Assembly (NCBI GenBank): GCA_021835105.1
Contig: JAKBQS010000002.1
Location: forward strand, 1-55,187
Source of the DNA: Microcaldota archaeon
GTDB lineage: Archaea > Micrarchaeota > Micrarchaeia > Micrarchaeales > CABMGC01
DNA: 55,187 nucleotides
Reading direction: 5' to 3'
Position 1 is the stretch's first letter. The number at the start of each line of letters is the position of its first letter. Below the pieces are notes generated by a model. It was not told the DNA's origin. It ran no database searches and saw only the letters and a program-made list of their open reading frames with translations. Positions 39,876 through 47,894 of the stretch are shown one piece after another. A program made the position numbers and the translations under genes.

Positions 39876-40316
39876 ATGGGAAAAGACGACGCATTACTAA
39901 AGCAATATGAAATTATGGTAGGGACAACGCAGAATGTGACTACGTGGAGACAGACTGCCAACACATTTTATTTGACTATTAATACCGCATTGCTGAGTCT
40001 TATTTTATACACTGCACAGACCTCTATTACTGGTGAAAAAATCATTTTATCTGCTATTGGAATAATTCTGGCAGTTTTATGGTTTTATAGCATAGATTAC
40101 TACAAGAAACTGAACAAGGCAAAGTTTGACGTTATATGGCTAATGGAGGAGAAATTGCCCATGCAGATGTTTAAATTGGAGTATAAGGGAGATAAAGAAA
40201 AGGATAAAGTTGAAGGATATAGGGGCAGAGTAAAGGGAATCACAGTTATAGAAAAATACCTTCCAGTTGTTTTCGGCGTGGCATACGTTATAACATTAGT
40301 TATTTTCTTTGTTTAG
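39876..40316 (+). CDS. SLATT/RipA-like two-to-three-helix membrane protein
   Basis: A 146-residue protein that begins with an amphipathic helix (LLKQYEIMVGTTQNVTTWRQ), two adjoining membrane helices (TFYLTINTALLSLILYTAQ and IILSAIGIILAVLWFYSI), a cytosolic part YYKKLNKAKFDVIWLMEEKLP, and a last hydrophobic helix. The pattern of a WRQ/RRQ-x-A-N-x-F-x-L-x-I-N-T-A helix followed by a Y-x-x-L-N-x-A-K-F motif is seen in small membrane proteins found with TIR-like and nucleotide-signal defence genes. It is a plausible membrane-disrupting effector (inference). Nine bases after the TIR-like gene. Confidence 0.65.
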   Translation: MGKDDALLKQYEIMVGTTQNVTTWRQTANTFYLTINTALLSLILYTAQTSITGEKIILSAIGIILAVLWFYSIDYYKKLNKAKFDVIWLMEEKLPMQMFKLEYKGDKEKDKVEGYRGRVKGITVIEKYLPVVFGVAYVITLVIFFV

Positions 40317-40369
40317 TATCTACAAAAGTAAGAGTTATAAGCCTAAATGGCCTATCAAAATACGGGGAA

Positions 40370-40684
40370 TTGCACCGAAACGACAGGATAAAAATCGTAG
40401 TGGTATTGGTAATTCTAGTAGGGCTAGTTTTTGACCTGTTTCTGGTTATAGGTCTGGTGATTGTTGGTGGTATGATAGGGCTGTTTCTATGGACAGCCTA
40501 CAAAGGCATTAGGCAGAACATAGAGAACCTGTTTGTGCTGGGAGCTACCGCAAAGGCACAACACGCCTCTAATATGAGATATAAGAAAAGGACTGCAAAG
40601 ATGACAGCCAGGTATGGCATTAGAAGCCCTATGCGGGCAGTTAACCCGCATATGTTTGGAGGAAGAAGAAGAAGAAGAAGGTAG
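40370..40684 (+). CDS. Small membrane protein with a poly-arginine tail
   Basis: A 104-residue protein starting with TTG 40370 (start uncertain). Residues ~8-45 hold one or two hydrophobic segments (IVVVLVILVGLVFDLFLVIG and IVGGMIGLFLWTAY), and the cytosolic part is strongly basic, ending GGRRRRRR. Such tails bind nucleic acid or acidic lipids. It is not recognised, and its position behind the cassette suggests, but does not prove, a link. Confidence 0.5.
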   Translation: MHRNDRIKIVVVLVILVGLVFDLFLVIGLVIVGGMIGLFLWTAYKGIRQNIENLFVLGATAKAQHASNMRYKKRTAKMTARYGIRSPMRAVNPHMFGGRRRRRR

Positions 40685-41004
40685 CTTTTTGCTATATGAA
40701 CTGGCCTAAAGTCCATTTCTACGTCGATAAACCGACGGCAAAAAGCGAACATATAAGTATTTGGTACAGCGTTATACTAGTAGGAAAGGAATAAAGGAAC
40801 AGTTCAGTACAGAAAAGGAAAGACTAATTTTTAAACTAATCTACAGACGCAGCAGCCGCGCTTAGGCGTGGCTGAAGCAATATAAGGATGATGCAACACA
40901 GATAGTCATGAAATAGAGGAATACAACAACTTCAACTATGGCGAAGCCATAGACCGCTACCGCAGGGTAAACCCGATGGTCGATAAAGAGTTTGCAAAGG
41001 AGTT
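40685..41004. other. Hairpin-rich region with a gene fragment
   Basis: No intact gene. Perfect hairpins: CGTCG/CGACG at 40722-40737, nine pairs CAGCCGCGC/GCGTGGCTG at 40853-40874, and CTATGGC-GAA-GCCATAG at 40936-40952. On + from about 40892 an open frame without a start reads EEYNNFNYGEAIDRYRRVNP and continues VDKEFAKEFHPAKYIAEG up to a stop at 41069-41071. It looks like the tail of a lost gene and overlaps the broken integrase end on the other strand. Confidence 0.5.
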
Positions 41005-41604
41005 TCATCCAGCAAAGTATATCGCCGAGGGAAGCGGAGTTTGGACATGGTTCTGGTATGTGGTAGCATAGGTCTGATTCAGACATGCCGTCGGGATAAT
41101 TTCACGGAAGATATTTCTTACGTAATTCAGGTTTACGTGAAGCTCGCCAGTGTGGCCGTAGTCATTTTCCTTATAGAAAATGTAGCCTTCGGCCTTCTTA
41201 ATCTCTGGCGAGTGCTTATTCATGAACTCCACAGTTTCTTTGAACAAGTCAAGCGGAATTATTAGCGAGTTCATCTAGCCTGACTTTTCGCTCTTTATTG
41301 TCAGCTCTCGTTTGTCGAAGTCGATGTTGCTTATGTGCAACTTGCTGACTTCTCCCACTCGAAAACCCGTATAGGCCTGATACTTGAACAAAAGAGCGAA
41401 TTTCTCGCTTGCAATGGCCCTAAAGAAGCGTTGCAACCCAGGTTCATTGAAACCTTTGTTTATCGTGCCATATCTAGGCTCTCGTCTTCGCCTAAAGCGT
41501 CTTTCGTGAGCCTGCGATATAATGGCTCTCACTTCTTCTAATTGGTGTTTGGATACGCTGTTGCTGAATTGTCTGGCGTATTGCAGAAAGTCCTGAAAAG
41601 CCAA
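41005..41604 (-). pseudogene. int: Tyrosine recombinase/integrase remnant with an in-frame amber codon
   Basis: Two pieces in the same frame are split only by TAG at 41275-41277. The first includes YQAYTGFRVGEVSKLHISNI, the core-domain helix with the first catalytic Arg (TGFRVGEV), and IDFDKRELTIKSEKSG; after the stop the frame goes on MNSLIIPLDLFKETVEFMNK and HVNLNYVRNIFREII, as archaeal XerC/SSV-like integrases do. The HxxR and Tyr motifs never appear, so the enzyme is truncated near 41.04 kb. The frame is open upstream to 41670 (RKPERQESGLAFQDFL) with TTG 41604 the only possible start. It lies 130 bases behind the 3' end of tRNA-Ile, a typical integration site. Confidence 0.8.
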
Positions 41605-41731
41605 CCCCGACTCCTGTCTTTCAGGCTTTCTAGGAAACTTGGAAAACGCACCCCGAACCCGAATTTTCTATGCTTCCGTTTCCTGTCTGGGCTGCGGAAC
41701 TGAACCCTAAAGCCCAGACGCTAGATTTTGA

Positions 41732-41806
41732 TGGGCCTGGAGAGATTTGAACTCTCGACCTACGGCTTATAAGACCGCCGCTCTGACCAGGCTGAGCTAC
41801 AAGCCC
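41732..41806 (-). tRNA. tRNA-Ile (anticodon TAT)
   Basis: A 75-base cloverleaf: acceptor GGGCTTG/CAGGCCC, D-stem GCTC/GAGC, anticodon stem GCGGT/GCCGT around CTTATAA, variable AGGTC, T-arm GAGAG-TTCAAAT-CTCTC, discriminator A. Positions 34-36 are TAT, so it reads ATA codons directly as Ile. Most archaea use tRNA-Ile with anticodon CAT and agmatidine instead. The remainder (GTAGCTCAGCCTGGTCAGAGC) is typical of archaeal tRNA-Ile. No intron and no encoded CCA. Confidence 0.93.
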
Positions 41807-41851
41807 ACCCTTGCATATTTCACTTCAAGCTATTTATTGGTTTTGTAGCGT

Positions 41852-44800
41852 TCAATCCGGCATCTGGTAATCATTCTTCACATAAGGAGGCTTTGCAATG
41901 CTTGGCGGGAGGCTGCCTGTGAAGTTGTCCAGCGCAAATATCCTTATTGGATATGTGCCATTTATGTAGTTGATGCCTGTTGCATTCGCAGGATATGGCT
42001 GGCTGAAACCTGGCAGTGACCCAAGTATGAAGCCCTTGTAGAAGTTTGAGCTATAGAACAGCGACGGGGCGTTTGTTATCGTTGAGTTGCTGCCGTTTGG
42101 AGTGTATATCATCAGATATTCTAGATATGGCTGGTTGTTCGGTCCGGTGACCTCTCCTAGCGGGTTGTCGCCAGCCAGATAGGCGTTCATCGGAACTCCC
42201 TTTGTGTTGTAAATGCGTACTGCACCAGTGCTGCTGACGTTAGAAACGTCCGCGCATACTGTCTGGTTTACCAAGCTGTTGCCTATTACCAGGAATGAGC
42301 TTGCGTATTCTGTGGTGCTGTTTGATATTGAGCAGAATGAGCTTACGCTTGTACTAGACGATGTTGGTATTATTGCGGATAGGGGCACCAAAGCGTATTC
42401 CGGGTCGTGTGCTATCTCGCACTGTGAATTACCGAGCGCATATGGAACTGGAGGCGACTGTGCATGCCCTTCAGCTATCGCGAACGCTCTCGAAGTCTCG
42501 TTGACATATACGCACGCCAGGAAATCAAGCGCACCCCACTTCTGTATGAGCCCTTGGTCCATTACCACATACTTTGTCTGGTTGGTGTTCATCATGTTTG
42601 CCAGCGCAGACGGTCCGAAGCTGTCATTCGGACTGAGGACGAATCCCGCCGCCACCGCCTGATCCTCCTGCGGCTCAGCGTTATCCCCCCTTGTTACTGT
42701 GTGTGAGTTGCCGAACCAGTTTATCCAGTCGCCATAGTCCCACCATGAGAGTATTCTTGGGCCAGCAGGTCCTACATTCGCACGCATCCATGATGTGGCA
42801 GCTAGCCAATAGGAGGGCACTGTGTTGCAGTACAGATCGGCCCCAATGCTTGACGTCCTGCTTATTGTAGTGCACGCTGAAGAGGGATTTGAATAGTACA
42901 CCGATGCGGAGGAGAGGGCCTGCGTTATGGTGCTGCTTTCGCCGAGCATCGGCGATGAGAATATCGCAGTAGCGAGCACCACGACAACAAATAGGCCAAG
43001 CAAGCCCCAGAACTTGTTCCTCTGGCTCTGTTCTATCTTGTTCCATAGGAGCATGTACAGCACTAAAAGTATGGCAAGTACCGAAGAAATGAAGAAGAGC
43101 ACCACGCTGAGTATGGCCTTCATCAGGCCGCTGTGCTCAGAGTATGCCCTCTCGTATGCTGCTAGCTTTTCCTTAAGGTAGGCTGCGCTCCCGCTGCCAA
43201 CCATGTGAAGCTTGAAATCGTTGCCTATGAGCAGCGTAAGCTCACCGATTATTATCCCTATTAGGAGTATGTAGGCAGTACCGAAATGCGGTATGTACTT
43301 TACCTCGGAGAACCCTGCTACAGCTAGCGGCAGTATTATCGCGAGGTAGAATATCCCTGACTGGCTTCTCCTATATATTATGCTTATCAGGATGAGAGCG
43401 ACTCCGAGGAACATTATCAGCCATACGACTATCGGAAAGCCGAACAGGTTCGTACCTATTATTCCGAACCCTCCCGAGCCGAAATTGTAAAGAAGCCCGG
43501 TTGGTATGAACTCTTCAACAGTCATGAAAAGAGGTGTGGATGGAGTGGTGAACTTGGCGCTAAGGTTTATGTATGCGCTTACAGGCTTGCCCAAAGGAGT
43601 GAATGCAAGCATCAGCGCCAGGACGACTATGAGGAAGGCAAGCCAATATGTCATTTCCTTCATATCGAGCTTCCTGAAAAATATCTTCCTGTCCTTCAGG
43701 AGTTCAGGCACGTACTGGAAAATTGCCACAAGCAGTAGTGCGAGTATCGGTCCCATTATTGTTATTGGTATGTGCAACACAGTCGGAATTCTTCCAGACA
43801 GAGTTGCGTGATACGGGTAGTAGACAGCTAGGAAAACGCCTATTACGATTATCACTATGGCGTTCATCTTGTAGAAGTCCTTTGATATGTCGTGCCTGAG
43901 GACGCCTATAACTCCCTGTATTATTATGTAGAGCGTTAGCACGCCCGCATCAACGGTATAGTAGTGGGCACCGAGGAATGTCGATGCGTATGCTATCCCT
44001 GCAAGTATTGCAAGCCTGTTGCTCTTCATGTTCCTTACCGCAAGGAGATAAGTCGCAAAGAAGAAGAACAGGGTAAATATTCCCCATGACTCAAGCAGCT
44101 GCTCGCCAGATACGAATGTTGTAAAGAGTATGGGCATCGTTGCAGTCAAAGCTGCGCCGGCGAGCCCGGTGTAGTAATCATACTCGTGGTACAGAAGCAT
44201 GAATATCGTGAAAACGAGCAAGGCGGCGGTTATTGGTGGGTAGAATCCGCCAACATAGCTCATGAGCGACGTGCTGAAATGCACGTTGTGCGGCCCGAGA
44301 TAGTTCGCGAGCGAGTACCAGTATGCTTCAAGGTAGGGAACGAGCGGTTGGACTCTTGTTACTGTTCCGTTGACTATGGGCCATGCACCATGCGTTATGT
44401 AAGGCTGGTAGCCGTATGTCAGTATCGCCCTTGCGTCAAGCATGTCGAAGTATGGGTCAAACTCGAAGAAATTAGGCGTTATGATATAGCTCATCATCCT
44501 GGTGGCGAATGTGAGCAGCATGAGCGCCAGAAGTATTATCCACACCCACTTGTTCGCAGTGGTTGGAGCCCTGTTTTTTGTCTTTTGCGTTTGGCCGTTC
44601 TCAAGGTCGCGCAGCAGCGTAGCCTCTTCACGCTCGTGTTCGGCCGCGAGCTTTGCCTCCTCTGCTTCGTGGAGAGTTATCGCCTTCTTTCTTTCCTCCT
44701 CAGTGAAATTGGAAAGCACGCGCTTCTCGTTTGCGTGGCTTCGCGCAAGCGATTCCTCCTCATCAATGTGCTTTGCTATTATAGCTTTTGCAGATTCAAA

Positions 44801-45208
44801 CTGCCTCAGCCTATGCCTGGTCTCGGCGAGCCTTTTCCTGTAATTCCCCTCGTCTGCATTTATGCGGTTTATCTCCTCCTTTGCCTCGCCGCTTCTTGCG
44901 GACTTGGAATATGCCTTCTTAAGATCCTGGAATACGCCCTGCTGATAAGCGAGCGCAGCAGCGATTATAGTCAATACCAAGACGTTTGTCTCAAAAAGGC
45001 CAAGTGAGAACGTGAATGCGTGCACATAACTTATGGCGTAAGATTCTATCCATGTCATAGTCGCAGGGGCAAGAAGCCCGAAGAAAAAGCCTATGACCAC
45101 TATTTCAAACATGTGCAGTTCGGTCTTCCTGAGCAGTGCAAAAGCGAACAGCACGCCAGGAATAAACATGCTGAGAAAAGCAACAATTATGGTTAACAAT
45201 GCAGACAC
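41852..45208 (-). CDS. aglB: Oligosaccharyltransferase AglB (STT3) with an N-terminal membrane/coiled-coil module
   Basis: An 1118-residue polytopic membrane enzyme that transfers lipid-linked glycan to Asn in N-X-S/T. The first DxD-type motif is FFEFDPYFDMLDAR (~residue 250) and the signature WWDYGDWINWFGNSHTVTRGD marks the catalytic C-terminal domain. In ordinary AglB the DxD loop follows the first helix, near residue 45. Here, about 210 residues precede it: three or four membrane segments (MSALLTIIVAFLSMFIPG onwards) and a charged coiled coil (100-208, rich in EEE/AEEAKLAAEHEREEA). Sequons are frequent in its own outer domain. It lies directly behind rps3 in the cluster. Confidence 0.93.
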   Translation of the reverse strand: MSALLTIIVAFLSMFIPGVLFAFALLRKTELHMFEIVVIGFFFGLLAPATMTWIESYAISYVHAFTFSLGLFETNVLVLTIIAAALAYQQGVFQDLKKAYSKSARSGEAKEEINRINADEGNYRKRLAETRHRLRQFESAKAIIAKHIDEEESLARSHANEKRVLSNFTEEERKKAITLHEAEEAKLAAEHEREEATLLRDLENGQTQKTKNRAPTTANKWVWIILLALMLLTFATRMMSYIITPNFFEFDPYFDMLDARAILTYGYQPYITHGAWPIVNGTVTRVQPLVPYLEAYWYSLANYLGPHNVHFSTSLMSYVGGFYPPITAALLVFTIFMLLYHEYDYYTGLAGAALTATMPILFTTFVSGEQLLESWGIFTLFFFFATYLLAVRNMKSNRLAILAGIAYASTFLGAHYYTVDAGVLTLYIIIQGVIGVLRHDISKDFYKMNAIVIIVIGVFLAVYYPYHATLSGRIPTVLHIPITIMGPILALLLVAIFQYVPELLKDRKIFFRKLDMKEMTYWLAFLIVVLALMLAFTPLGKPVSAYINLSAKFTTPSTPLFMTVEEFIPTGLLYNFGSGGFGIIGTNLFGFPIVVWLIMFLGVALILISIIYRRSQSGIFYLAIILPLAVAGFSEVKYIPHFGTAYILLIGIIIGELTLLIGNDFKLHMVGSGSAAYLKEKLAAYERAYSEHSGLMKAILSVVLFFISSVLAILLVLYMLLWNKIEQSQRNKFWGLLGLFVVVVLATAIFSSPMLGESSTITQALSSASVYYSNPSSACTTISRTSSIGADLYCNTVPSYWLAATSWMRANVGPAGPRILSWWDYGDWINWFGNSHTVTRGDNAEPQEDQAVAAGFVLSPNDSFGPSALANMMNTNQTKYVVMDQGLIQKWGALDFLACVYVNETSRAFAIAEGHAQSPPVPYALGNSQCEIAHDPEYALVPLSAIIPTSSSTSVSSFCSISNSTTEYASSFLVIGNSLVNQTVCADVSNVSSTGAVRIYNTKGVPMNAYLAGDNPLGEVTGPNNQPYLEYLMIYTPNGSNSTITNAPSLFYSSNFYKGFILGSLPGFSQPYPANATGINYINGTYPIRIFALDNFTGSLPPSIAKPPYVKNDYQMPD

Positions 45209-45213
45209 TGCAA

Positions 45214-45837
45214 TCAGCCGTTGGTTATAGCTCTCGGTATTTCAAGCTTCTTTACCTCTCTGTCCGGAAACTTTGTGCCTGGCGGTACTATCCTAACCTT
45301 GACGCCTATTGCCCCGTATTTCGGATACGCTACTGCGTATGCCTCCCTTACTAGGTTGACGACGTCGCCCGCCTTAGGTATGTAACCAACATTCTTCTTT
45401 ATGGACTTTGCCCTTGCACCCTTTGCCGCAAGCTTTCCATTGACTATTATTTCTGCGCCGAGCGCGCCATTCTCCATTATGTTCCTCAATGTGAACTGGA
45501 CAACCTTCCTTGCGTTTATGCCCTTCTCTAGCTTTATTGTTATGTCCTTCGCGACCAGAAGCGGTTCGAGCGATTTGTTCTCAACCTCCATGACGCTTAT
45601 CTGCGGGTTTTCTATCCCGAATCTCTTCTTTATCGAGTCTGTAAGCGCGTCTATCGTCTTCCCGCCACGTCCTATCACCCTTCCAGGGTTGAGGACGTAG
45701 ACTGTTATCCTTGTGAGGACCGGAGTCTTCTGTATGTCGACCTTTGAAAAGCCCGCGCGAGAGAGCTCCTTTCCCAAGTATCTTGAGACGTTCAGCTTCA
45801 CAATCGAATCCTCTATGAATTTCTTCTCTATTGCCAT
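45214..45837 (-). CDS. rps3: Small ribosomal subunit protein uS3
   Basis: A 207-residue protein. The N-terminal KH domain includes VYVLNPGRVIGRGGKTIDALT (GxxG loop VIGRGG), and the C-terminal part GALGAEIIVNGKLAAKGARAKS, AYPKYGAIGVKVRIVPPG is the conserved S3 domain. ATG 45837 (MAIEKKFIEDSIV) is the natural start; the frame upstream overlaps rpl22. uS3 lies at the mRNA entry of the small subunit. In most archaea the next genes would be uL29 and others, but AglB follows. Confidence 0.96.
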   Translation of the reverse strand: MAIEKKFIEDSIVKLNVSRYLGKELSRAGFSKVDIQKTPVLTRITVYVLNPGRVIGRGGKTIDALTDSIKKRFGIENPQISVMEVENKSLEPLLVAKDITIKLEKGINARKVVQFTLRNIMENGALGAEIIVNGKLAAKGARAKSIKKNVGYIPKAGDVVNLVREAYAVAYPKYGAIGVKVRIVPPGTKFPDREVKKLEIPRAITNG

Positions 45838-45841
45838 CGTA

Positions 45842-46531
45842 TCACTTGCTCTCTTCCGTCTCAGGTTTTGAAGGCTGCGGCGCCTCAACGTTCTTCTGGG
45901 CGAGCTCCGGGTGTGCCTTGTGCTTTGCCGGCTGCTCGGCCTTCTTAGTCTTCTGGATTATTACTGGCTTCTCCTTCTTTGCGGGATGCTTCGCCTCTAT
46001 CGCCTGCGACTTCTTGATCCTCGCCTTCATGCCGGAACCTAGGTGTTCCTCGTTGCCCGTGCCCAGCCCTATTTCTATCTTCGAAAGCTCTATGTCAGAC
46101 CTTCTTATTGGTGAATATCCCCAGCCGCCAGTCACTACGAACAGCCTGCCCTTCGGCGGTGTGCGCATGACTATCTGGGTCTTGTTTGCAGCCGCATGAA
46201 CCACGTACATCATGTCAGGCTCATAGCCCTTGCTGCGAGCGTTGGCTGCGGCGCTCATCAGCGCTTTCTTCACTAGCGTGGCGCACTTTATCGGGTACCT
46301 GCCCTTCTTTCCCCCGAGCTCGTGCCTTGCACCCATGTGCTTGTTGTATTTCTTATACTCTATCGGCTTGCCTCCTTCTATGACACTGTCGAGTATGCCG
46401 ATTGCGCGCGGGACGCTGTTGTAGCGTATTGCAGAGCACACGGCAGCAAGATCCTTGAAGCTAGCATTGACGTCATTCAGGCCTGCGAAGACGAGACCAG
46501 AGCGATTCCTGTTGAAAGAGTAATTCATCAC
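45842..46531 (-). CDS. rpl22: Large ribosomal subunit protein uL22 with a long basic/acidic tail
   Basis: A 229-residue member; the core ends near residue 155. Recognisable are LAAVCSAIRYNSVPRAIGIL, GGKPIEYKKYNKHMGARHEL, KCATLVKKALMSAAANARSKGYEPD and the hairpin arm NKTQIVMRTPPKGRLFVVTGGWGY. Archaeal uL22 is usually ~155 residues; the extra ~65 residues (KKEKPVIIQKTKKAEQPAKH...) form a Lys/Pro/Ala/Glu tail of low complexity. It starts by overlapping the end of rps19. Confidence 0.94.
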   Translation of the reverse strand: MMNYSFNRNRSGLVFAGLNDVNASFKDLAAVCSAIRYNSVPRAIGILDSVIEGGKPIEYKKYNKHMGARHELGGKKGRYPIKCATLVKKALMSAAANARSKGYEPDMMYVVHAAANKTQIVMRTPPKGRLFVVTGGWGYSPIRRSDIELSKIEIGLGTGNEEHLGSGMKARIKKSQAIEAKHPAKKEKPVIIQKTKKAEQPAKHKAHPELAQKNVEAPQPSKPETEESK

Positions 46532-46920
46532 TTCACCTCAGTAAACTTGCTTCCCTTTGTCGCCCTTATTCCTGGCGAGGAATGCACGACGCGCTTTGTC
46601 GAATACGCATACTCCCCGAGCCTATGGCCCAGCATGTTTGCTGATATGGTGAGCTGCTGGAACTCCTTGCCATTGTAGACGTTTATTGTCATGCCTATCC
46701 AAGATGGCAGTATCACAGCTTCGCGTATGTGTGTCTTAACAGGCTTGGTGGAGCCGGATTTCTTCTGCTCAGCTATCTTCTCGCTCAGCATCCTGTACTT
46801 GAGCGAATTGCGGATTACGCTCCTGCGCTGCCTGGACTTCAGCATCTTCAGATAATCCTGGTCGCTGAGCGTGCTTATTTCTGACGGAGTCATTCCCCTG
46901 TATGCTATTCTTTCTGCCAT
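46528..46920 (-). CDS. rps19: Small ribosomal subunit protein uS19
   Basis: A 130-residue archaeal-type uS19. The core runs from VKTHIREAVILPSWIGMTI to NVYNGKEFQQLTISANMLGHRLGEYAYSTKRVVHSSPGIRATKGSKF, ending with the family's conserved basic motifs. The N-terminal helical extension YRGMTPSEISTLSDQDYL is typical of archaeal and eukaryotic S15e-type proteins. It lies in the small-subunit head. Four-base overlap with rpl22. Confidence 0.96.
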   Translation of the reverse strand: MAERIAYRGMTPSEISTLSDQDYLKMLKSRQRRSVIRNSLKYRMLSEKIAEQKKSGSTKPVKTHIREAVILPSWIGMTINVYNGKEFQQLTISANMLGHRLGEYAYSTKRVVHSSPGIRATKGSKFTEVK

Positions 46921-46924
46921 TCAA

Positions 46925-47638
46925 TCATCCTTTCTTCTTCCTTCCGACACGCCTTGCCGCTATGTGGCCTACCTTTCTTCCAGGCGGCGCGTTCCTTGAT
47001 GTCATAGTGCTCTTGCCCTCGTGGTGCTGCTTTCCTCCGAACGGGTGGTCAACAGGGTTCATCTTCACTCCGCGGTTCTTTGGCCACAGCTTGTTTATTG
47101 CGTGCATGCGGTAGTGGTTCTTGCCCGCCTTGACCAGCGGCTGCTCTAGTATTCCGCCGCCTGCGACAACTCCGAGCTGTGCCCTGCACTCGTCGCTGAG
47201 CTGCTTGAGCGACTTTGACGGCATCGCTATCGAAGACTTGCCGTTCATATGTGCAGTTATATACGCCGAGGATCCTGCCACACGCACGTACTTTCCGCCA
47301 TCGCCAGGCCTCGCCTCTATGTTGTATATCGGGACACCCTCAGGCACGTCGCGAAGCCTTACAACGCTGCCAAGGCTTATCTTGCCGTCGCAAATGTGCA
47401 CTGTCTCGCCCTTCCGTATGCCTTCTGGCGCAAGCAGGTATCCTGTTGAAAAATCATCGTATATTATCGACATGAGCGGCGCCGTGTGCCCAGTGGAATT
47501 GACGAAATCCACGACCTCGCCAGCCAGGCTCTTTGATGTGTCTGAAACATACCTTATCTCCTTGTCGAACGTGTTCGGCAACTTGCGGTATACGTTAGAA
47601 CCCTTGCCCCTTCTCTGCTGTCTAAGCTTCTTACCCAT
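46925..47638 (-). CDS. rpl2: Large ribosomal subunit protein uL2
   Basis: A 237-residue protein. Motifs include MGKKLRQQRRGKGSNVYRKL, APLMSIIYDDFSTGYLLAPEG, GSVVRLRDVPEGVPIYNIEARPGDGGKYVRVAGSSA, and near the C-terminus MNPVDHPFGGKQHHEGKSTM with the conserved His essential for peptidyl-transfer centre function (equivalent of E. coli His229), then SRNAPPGRKVGHIAARRVGRKKKG. It closely follows the rpl23 stop, four bases away. Confidence 0.97.
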   Translation of the reverse strand: MGKKLRQQRRGKGSNVYRKLPNTFDKEIRYVSDTSKSLAGEVVDFVNSTGHTAPLMSIIYDDFSTGYLLAPEGIRKGETVHICDGKISLGSVVRLRDVPEGVPIYNIEARPGDGGKYVRVAGSSAYITAHMNGKSSIAMPSKSLKQLSDECRAQLGVVAGGGILEQPLVKAGKNHYRMHAINKLWPKNRGVKMNPVDHPFGGKQHHEGKSTMTSRNAPPGRKVGHIAARRVGRKKKG

Positions 47639-47641
47639 CTA

Positions 47642-47893
47642 TCACACCAATTTCAGTTTTACTGCTATGTCGCTGGCCTTGAATCCCTTCTTTAGCTTTA
47701 TGAAAGCCTTCTTGTGGTTGTCCGCCGTGTTTACGGTGCGTATGCCTTCGACTTTGGCCTCAAACAGGGCTTCAAACTCCTTCTTTATTTCTGGCTTTGT
47801 GGCTGTCATCGCCACCACATAAGCTATAGTGTTCTGCCTTTCTATCATGCCTACGGATTTCTCCGTTGCTATCGGATACATGAGTACTGTCAT
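47642..47893 (-). CDS. rpl23: Large ribosomal subunit protein uL23
   Basis: An 83-residue protein: MYPIATEKSVGMIERQNTIAY, ATKPEIKKEFEALFEAKVEGIRTVNTADNHKKAFIKLKKGFKASDIAVKLKLV, the uL23 fold with its N-terminal VxxPxxTEKS signature. ATG 47893 (MTVLMYP) is taken as start; the ATG at 47902 would overlap rpl4 by eight bases. uL23 lies at the exit tunnel and is the SRP/chaperone dock. Confidence 0.95.
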   Translation of the reverse strand: MTVLMYPIATEKSVGMIERQNTIAYVVAMTATKPEIKKEFEALFEAKVEGIRTVNTADNHKKAFIKLKKGFKASDIAVKLKLV

Positions 47894-47894
47894 T

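Noticed and set aside
35477..41806. Identical att repeats made by integration into tRNA-Ile.
   Set aside because: The 3' end of tRNA-Ile and the left tRNA-like fragment share only GTTCAAATC, which is common to all T-arms.
44186..45007. A 273-codon open frame on + opposite aglB.
   Set aside because: It is antisense to the well-supported AglB coding sequence, with unlikely composition, and has no recognisable domain.
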